From Frankiales bacterium (lineage in GTDB: Bacteria; Actinomycetota; Actinomycetes; Mycobacteriales; SCTD01): a DNA stretch of 9,296 bases. The position numbers and the translations under genes were made by a program. Numbering within the stretch: position 1 is the first letter of the stretch; every line of letters begins with the position of its first letter. Below, piece after piece: positions 6,010 through 9,296 of the stretch. Under the pieces are notes generated by a model. That model was not told the origin of the DNA and did no database searches. It worked only from the letters and a program-made list of their open reading frames with translations. The stretch is from positions 1 to 9,296 of the forward strand of contig JAODNQ010000246.1 in assembly GCA_025464695.1 (NCBI GenBank), read 5' to 3'.

Positions 6010-6866
6010 CGCAGCACCCGGCGCTCGACGGGCAGGCGCGCGATCCGCATCATCACCCGGTAGGCCACGAACGAGACGCCTGCCCCGCCGAGCAGCACGA
6101 CCGTGCCGGCCCCGCTGCGGTAGGCCTCCACCGCGTTCGGCTTGCTCGCCAGCAGGAGGAGGACGAACCACGGGGCGCACAGGGCCAGCCGGGCAGCGTT
6201 GATGGTCCAGCCCTGCCGGGTCTCGAGCTCGGACCGCGTGCGGGCGTCCTCGCGCAGGAAGGTGGAGAGGGTGCGCAGCAGCCGCCCGAGGTCGGTGCCG
6301 CCGACCTCGCGCGCCATCCGCAGCGCCTCGACGACGCGGTCACCGACCGGGTCGGACAGGTTGGCCTTGAGCCGGTCCAGGCTCTCGCCGAAGCGGCCGG
6401 TGGCGCGGTAGTCCTCGCCGAACCGGCGGAAGGCCGACCGCAGCTGCTCGGGCCCGCGCTCGCCGAGCTGGGTGAGCGCCTCGGGCAGGGACAGGCCGGC
6501 GCGCACGCCGCTGGTGAGGTTGTCGACCGCCTCGGGCCAGACCTCGCGCAGCTCGGTGCTGCGCTGCGCCCGCCGCCGGCGCACGAGCGCGTAGGGCAGG
6601 GCGGCCGCAAAGCACCCGAAGATGAGGCCGATCAGCGGCACCTGGGAGGTCGCGAACATCAGCACGGTGACGACCAGCCCCAGGACGCCGCTCAGCGTGA
6701 GCAGCTGGCTGGACGTCACGCCCTCGATGCCCGCCTGGACCAGCAGCTCCTGGGTCCGCTCCGAGAAGGTCGGCCCGGTCCGCGCTCGAGGCGGCGGGGC
6801 GTGCGTGCCCGAGCGCAGGACGAGGAAGAGCCCGAGCCCGAACAGCAGGCCGACCAGGGGGCCCAC
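6006..6866 (-). CDS. tadB: TadB-like type II secretion F-domain membrane protein
   Basis: The 286-residue protein starts at GTG 6864-6866, one base after the tadA stop, so the two are probably translationally coupled. Helices are predicted at about 2-17, 56-73, 76-96, 226-241 and 254-272. The T2SSF domain spans about 108-240: LREVWPEAVDNLTSGVRAGL (106-125) is the hallmark opening, followed by FRRFGEDYRATGRFGESLDR and ALRMAREVGGTDLGRLLRTL (181-200). TadB is one of the paired platform proteins of the Tad pilus; it works with the next gene product, TadC. Length and motif order are normal for actinobacterial TadB, and nothing appears truncated. Confidence 0.93.
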   Translation of the reverse strand: MGPLVGLLFGLGLFLVLRSGTHAPPPRARTGPTFSERTQELLVQAGIEGVTSSQLLTLSGVLGLVVTVLMFATSQVPLIGLIFGCFAAALPYALVRRRRAQRSTELREVWPEAVDNLTSGVRAGLSLPEALTQLGERGPEQLRSAFRRFGEDYRATGRFGESLDRLKANLSDPVGDRVVEALRMAREVGGTDLGRLLRTLSTFLREDARTRSELETRQGWTINAARLALCAPWFVLLLLASKPNAVEAYRSGAGTVVLLGGAGVSFVAYRVMMRIARLPVERRVLR

Positions 6867-6867
6867 G

Positions 6868-8094
6868 TCAGGCCACCTGGGCCAGCAGGCGCGGCAGGTC
6901 GATGCCCGCCCACTCGAAGCGCTCCGGGTGCGGCGGGTAGCCGTCGGCCCGGACCAGCCGCCCGGCGCGGGTGACGAACAGGTCGGCCGTCTCGACGACG
7001 TCGCCCTCGACGCGCCCCGGGACCGCGACGATCTCCCGCACCTGCCGGTGCCCGGACCCGTCCTTGGCCGTGTGGACCACGATGTCGATGCAGCCCGCGA
7101 CGGTCGGCACCACGAAGCCGTGGCCGACGTTCTCCCCCGCCAGCAGCGGCAGGGTGCACATCTTGACGATGGCCTCGCGCGCGGAGTTCGCGTGGATCGA
7201 ACACATGCCGGGCAGCCCGGAGTTCAGCGCGATGAGCAGGTCGAGGCACTCCTCCTGCCGCACCTCTCCCACGACGATGCGGTCGGGGCGCATGCGCAGC
7301 GCCTCCTTGACCAGGCGCCGCAGCTGGATCTCGCCGGTGCCCTCGAGGTTGGCCTGGCGGGTCTGCATGGAGACGACGTCGGGGAGGCCGAGCTTGAGCT
7401 CGAAGACCTCCTCGCACGTGATGATCCGCTCGCGCGCCGGGATCGCTCCGGCGAGGCAGTTGAGCAGCGTGGTCTTCCCGGCCTGGGTGCCCCCGGCGAC
7501 GATGACGTTCAGGCCGGCCTGCATCACGGCCTCCATGAACCGGGCGGCCTGCGGGGTGATGGTGCCGAGGCCCACCAGCTCGTCCATCGAGTTGGCCGAG
7601 AGCACGAACTTGCGGATGTTGACCGACCAGTGGCGGCGCGTGATGTCCGGGATCACGACGTGCAGGCGGGAGCCGTCGGGGAGCATCGCGTCGACGAAGG
7701 GGGTCGACAGGTCGACCCGGCGTCCGGTCGTCTTCAGCATCTTCTCGACGAGGTCGCGGACCTGGGGCTCGGTCAGGATGGTGGTCGTCAGCTCGGACCG
7801 CCCGCGGCGGGCGACGAAGACCCGCCCCGGCTCGTTGATCCAGATCTCCTCGACGGTCGGGTCGTCGAGGTGGCGCTGCAGGGGGCCGAACCCGGCGACG
7901 GCGTCGTAGACGACCCGGGTGGCGCCCGCGGTGTCCGACAGCGGCGGGAGGGCCGAGGTGAGGGCGCGCTCGTCGTAGTCGGCGACGACCTCCTCGACGA
8001 GGCGGCGCACGGCACCACGGTCGGAGACGGGGTCGAGCCCGCGCCGCCGGACCAGCTCGCGGACCTCGGCCTCGACGGTGTCGACGGCGCTCAC
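6868..8094 (-). CDS. tadA: TadA/CpaF family pilus-assembly ATPase
   Basis: This is the motor ATPase of the Tad pilus (VirB11/PulE superfamily), a cytoplasmic hexamer that powers TadB/TadC. The GTG at 8092-8094 was chosen because ACAGGAG lies 6 bases upstream. The product is 408 residues. The N-terminal domain (about 1-180) contains FGPLQRHLDDPTVEEIWIN (69-87) and GRRVDLSTPFVDAMLPDGSR (124-143). The ATPase domain has Walker A GGTQAGKTT (201-209), an Asp-box-like TCEEVFEL (226-233), Walker B-like RPDRIVVGEVR (269-279, with Glu277) and the His box SIHANSAREAI (299-309, His301). In many CpaF proteins the Walker A reads GGTGSGKTT and the Asp box IEDxxEL; here Gln-Ala and Glu replace these, with catalytic residues kept. 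It is the first gene of the operon, lying after a strong hairpin. Confidence 0.96.
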   Translation of the reverse strand: MSAVDTVEAEVRELVRRRGLDPVSDRGAVRRLVEEVVADYDERALTSALPPLSDTAGATRVVYDAVAGFGPLQRHLDDPTVEEIWINEPGRVFVARRGRSELTTTILTEPQVRDLVEKMLKTTGRRVDLSTPFVDAMLPDGSRLHVVIPDITRRHWSVNIRKFVLSANSMDELVGLGTITPQAARFMEAVMQAGLNVIVAGGTQAGKTTLLNCLAGAIPARERIITCEEVFELKLGLPDVVSMQTRQANLEGTGEIQLRRLVKEALRMRPDRIVVGEVRQEECLDLLIALNSGLPGMCSIHANSAREAIVKMCTLPLLAGENVGHGFVVPTVAGCIDIVVHTAKDGSGHRQVREIVAVPGRVEGDVVETADLFVTRAGRLVRADGYPPHPERFEWAGIDLPRLLAQVA

Positions 8095-8124
8095 ACCTTG
8101 CTCCTGTTCGTCCTGTTGGTGCAG

Positions 8125-8130
8125 AAGGTA
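8125..8130 (-). promoter_or_regulatory. Candidate -10 element (TACCTT) for the tad operon
   Basis: On the minus strand TACCTT fits TANNNT and would start transcription near 8118, leaving a leader of roughly 24 bases with the AGGAG ribosome site before tadA. No recognisable -35 is present. The position between the hairpin at 8177-8216 and tadA is where an operon promoter is expected. The rest of 8095-8176 shows nothing else that I can support. Confidence 0.3.
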
Positions 8131-8176
8131 GTCGGCGGGGCCGGACCGCACCGGCGGCCTGTGGACGACGGACGCG

Positions 8177-8216
8177 CGCGACGGCGGCCGCCCCTGCAGG
8201 AGCGGCCGCCGTCGCG
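8177..8216 (-). terminator. 15-bp GC-rich hairpin terminator after the surface-protein gene
   Basis: A perfect 15-bp inverted repeat (8177-8191 with 8202-8216) encloses a 10-base loop, CCCTGCAGGA, that is itself nearly palindromic. It begins 15 bases after the stop codon of the minus-strand surface-protein gene and ends 82 bases before tadA. There is no T-tract, which is common for actinobacterial hairpin terminators. It most likely ends the surface-protein transcript and insulates the tad operon. The stem is symmetrical and would also form on the other strand. Confidence 0.8.
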
Positions 8217-8231
8217 GGGGAGGAGCGGGGG

Positions 8232-9296
8232 TCAGCGCACGGTCACGGTACGGACGGCGCTGACGCCGGCCGCGTTGCTCGCGTCCTGCGGGATCCGGGC
8301 GACGAGGGCGAGGCGTCCGGTGCCCGTGAAGGTGCGGCGCAGCGTCCACGTGCCCGTCCGCCCGTCGGTACGGGTGCGCGAGACCAGGACCTCGCGTCCG
8401 CCGGCGTCCCGCCGGTAGAGCAGGACCGGCATCCCGCCCGCGCGCTTCGGCAGGCTGTTGCCGCTGAACGCGTACGTGCGAGGCCCGGTGCGGCGGGCGT
8501 CCAGCGACACGGACGCCTTCACCGTGACCACCGAGGACGGCCCGGCCGCGCAGCCGCGCTCCTGCGCGTACATCCGGGTGTTGCTGGGCGGGAGCAGCCG
8601 GGCGGTCGCAGTGCCGTCGCCGGCGAGGCGGACGGAGCGGACCGTGCGGTACGTCGTCGACGGACGGGTGTAGGCGACCAGGTCGACGAGCGCGCCGGGG
8701 GAGCCGGTGAGCTGCGCCGTGACGGCGTCGCCGGAGACGATCGTGCTGCGAGCGACCTGCACAGGGGCCGGGACGCCGCAGACCGTCGTCGCCGCAGGGG
8801 CGGGAGCGGACGCGGAGCCGGTCGGGCCGGCGGACGCCGGAGCGCTGGGCGACGGCGACCCGCTCGCCGTCGGGCTCGAGGACGGGGCGGGCACGCCGCC
8901 GCCCCCAGGAGCTGCCGGCGTCGGGCTGCTGCTCGCGCTGGGGCTCGCGGCGGGCGTGGCGCTGCTGCCCGGCGCCGCCGCCGTGGCGGACGGCGAGACG
9001 GAGGGCGAGGCGGACGGCGAGGCCGTGGTCGGCACCACCGAGCGGGTGTCGAGCGTGGCGCAGCCGGGCCCGCCGGTGAGGTGGACGCGGCCGGTCAGGA
9101 CGTCGGCGCCCGCCTCGAACGGCAGCTTGTCGTTGTTGGCGACGTTCCCGCTCATGCTCAGCACCGTGAGGGTCAGGCAGGAGTAGTCGAACTCCCAGGG
9201 GCTGAGCGCCGTGTCGGTCTTGTCCTTCGGGCGGGTGGGGTCGGTGTAGTTGTCGTACCGGCCGCGGCCCGTGACGGGGTCGGGCGTGTCGGTGAA
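8232..9296 (-). CDS. Probable secreted/surface protein with Ser/Pro linker and two Ig-like modules (C-terminal part)
   Basis: The reading frame is open to the right edge, so the start and any signal peptide are outside; 354 residues are visible. Residues 1-88 include FTDTPDPVTGRGRYDNYTDP and SPWEFDSYCLTLTVLSMSGN, with cysteines at about 40 and 79. Residues about 89-170 are a low-complexity Ser/Pro/Ala/Thr/Gly linker. After it come two beta-rich modules (about 178-262 and 261-354). Each has a Tyr-Arg core strand (LVAYTRPSTTYRTVRSVRL in the first, VLLYRRDAGGREVLVSRTRT in the second) and an Arg-rich GTxTxR strand, resembling Ig-like modules of secreted actinobacterial proteins. There is no LPxTG motif or C-terminal helix; the protein ends VRTVTVR. 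Position before the tad operon hints at a surface or adhesion role, but a terminator separates them. Function unknown. Confidence 0.75.
   Translation of the reverse strand, partial: FTDTPDPVTGRGRYDNYTDPTRPKDKTDTALSPWEFDYSCLTLTVLSMSGNVANNDKLPFEAGADVLTGRVHLTGGPGCATLDTRSVVPTTASPSASPSVSPSATAAAPGSSATPAASPSASSSPTPAAPGGGGVPAPSSSPTASGSPSPSAPASAGPTGSASAPAPAATTVCGVPAPVQVARSTIVSGDAVTAQLTGSPGALVDLVAYTRPSTTYRTVRSVRLAGDGTATARLLPPSNTRMYAQERGCAAGPSSVVTVKASVSLDARRTGPRTYAFSGNSLPKRAGGMPVLLYRRDAGGREVLVSRTRTDGRTGTWTLRRTFTGTGRLALVARIPQDASNAAGVSAVRTVTVR
8787..9032 (-). repeat. Low-complexity coding region for the Ser/Pro/Ala linker
   Basis: This stretch encodes about 82 residues made almost only of Ser, Pro, Ala, Thr and Gly, with irregular SPSASPSVSPSAT-type repeats and a GGGG in the middle. 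It is probably an extended, possibly glycosylated spacer between a wall-proximal and an exposed domain. The degenerate repeats make the length likely to vary between strains. Confidence 0.75.

Noticed and set aside
6622..8418. A 598-codon open frame on the plus strand opposite tadB and tadA
   Set aside because: It is antisense to two well-supported genes, is rich in Asp, His, Arg, Gln and Gly as expected from a stop-poor GC-rich shadow frame, and has no recognisable domain or ribosome site.

Overview
The window comes from a high-GC Gram-positive bacterium (Actinomycetia). Evidence is the very high G+C with G/C at nearly every third codon position, GTG starts on all eleven minus-strand genes whose start is visible, and the content: an actinobacterial-type Tad pilus operon next to prfB and ftsE-ftsX. 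The genus cannot be fixed from the sequence alone. Eleven of the twelve genes with a visible start, plus the gene cut by the right edge, lie on the minus strand, so the text below follows transcription from right to left.

Region 1 (9296-8232): the 3' part of a gene for a probable secreted or surface protein. It has a Cys-containing N-terminal region, a Ser/Pro/Ala/Thr-rich linker of about 80 residues and two Ig-like beta modules at the C-terminus. It is followed by a perfect 15-bp GC-rich hairpin (8177-8216) that looks like its terminator and separates it from the next operon.

Region 2 (8094-3536): a compact Tad (tight adherence, type IVb/Flp pilus-like) operon. The order is tadA/cpaF ATPase, tadB and tadC membrane platform proteins, a 66-residue single-helix pilin-like protein, two TadE-like pseudopilins and a TadG/TadE-like protein. 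Four of its junctions are 4-base GTGA stop/start overlaps and one has a 1-base gap. The only substantial gap (83 bp) lies just before the pilin-like gene. TadA should power the TadB/TadC platform to assemble the small pilin and pseudopilins. No TadZ/CpaE, CpaB or prepilin peptidase gene is in the window, so those must lie elsewhere if they are needed.

Region 3 (3494-2373): prfB, peptide chain release factor 2, complete in a single frame without the programmed frameshift known from E. coli. It has a possible leaderless start.

Region 4 (2168-2341, plus strand): a 57-residue protein with two CxxC pairs (zinc-ribbon-like) and one transmembrane helix. It is convergent with prfB and divergent from ftsE.

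Region 5 (2011-1): ftsE, ftsX, then the N-terminal part of a secreted coiled-coil protein that runs off the left edge. FtsEX is an ABC-type complex that does not act as an ordinary transporter but controls peptidoglycan hydrolases. The adjacent signal-peptide plus coiled-coil protein fits the hydrolase or hydrolase-activator partner, so this is a cell-division / wall-hydrolysis module. No stretch over 300 bp lacks a gene, and no tRNA, rRNA, CRISPR array, insertion sequence or phage gene was seen.
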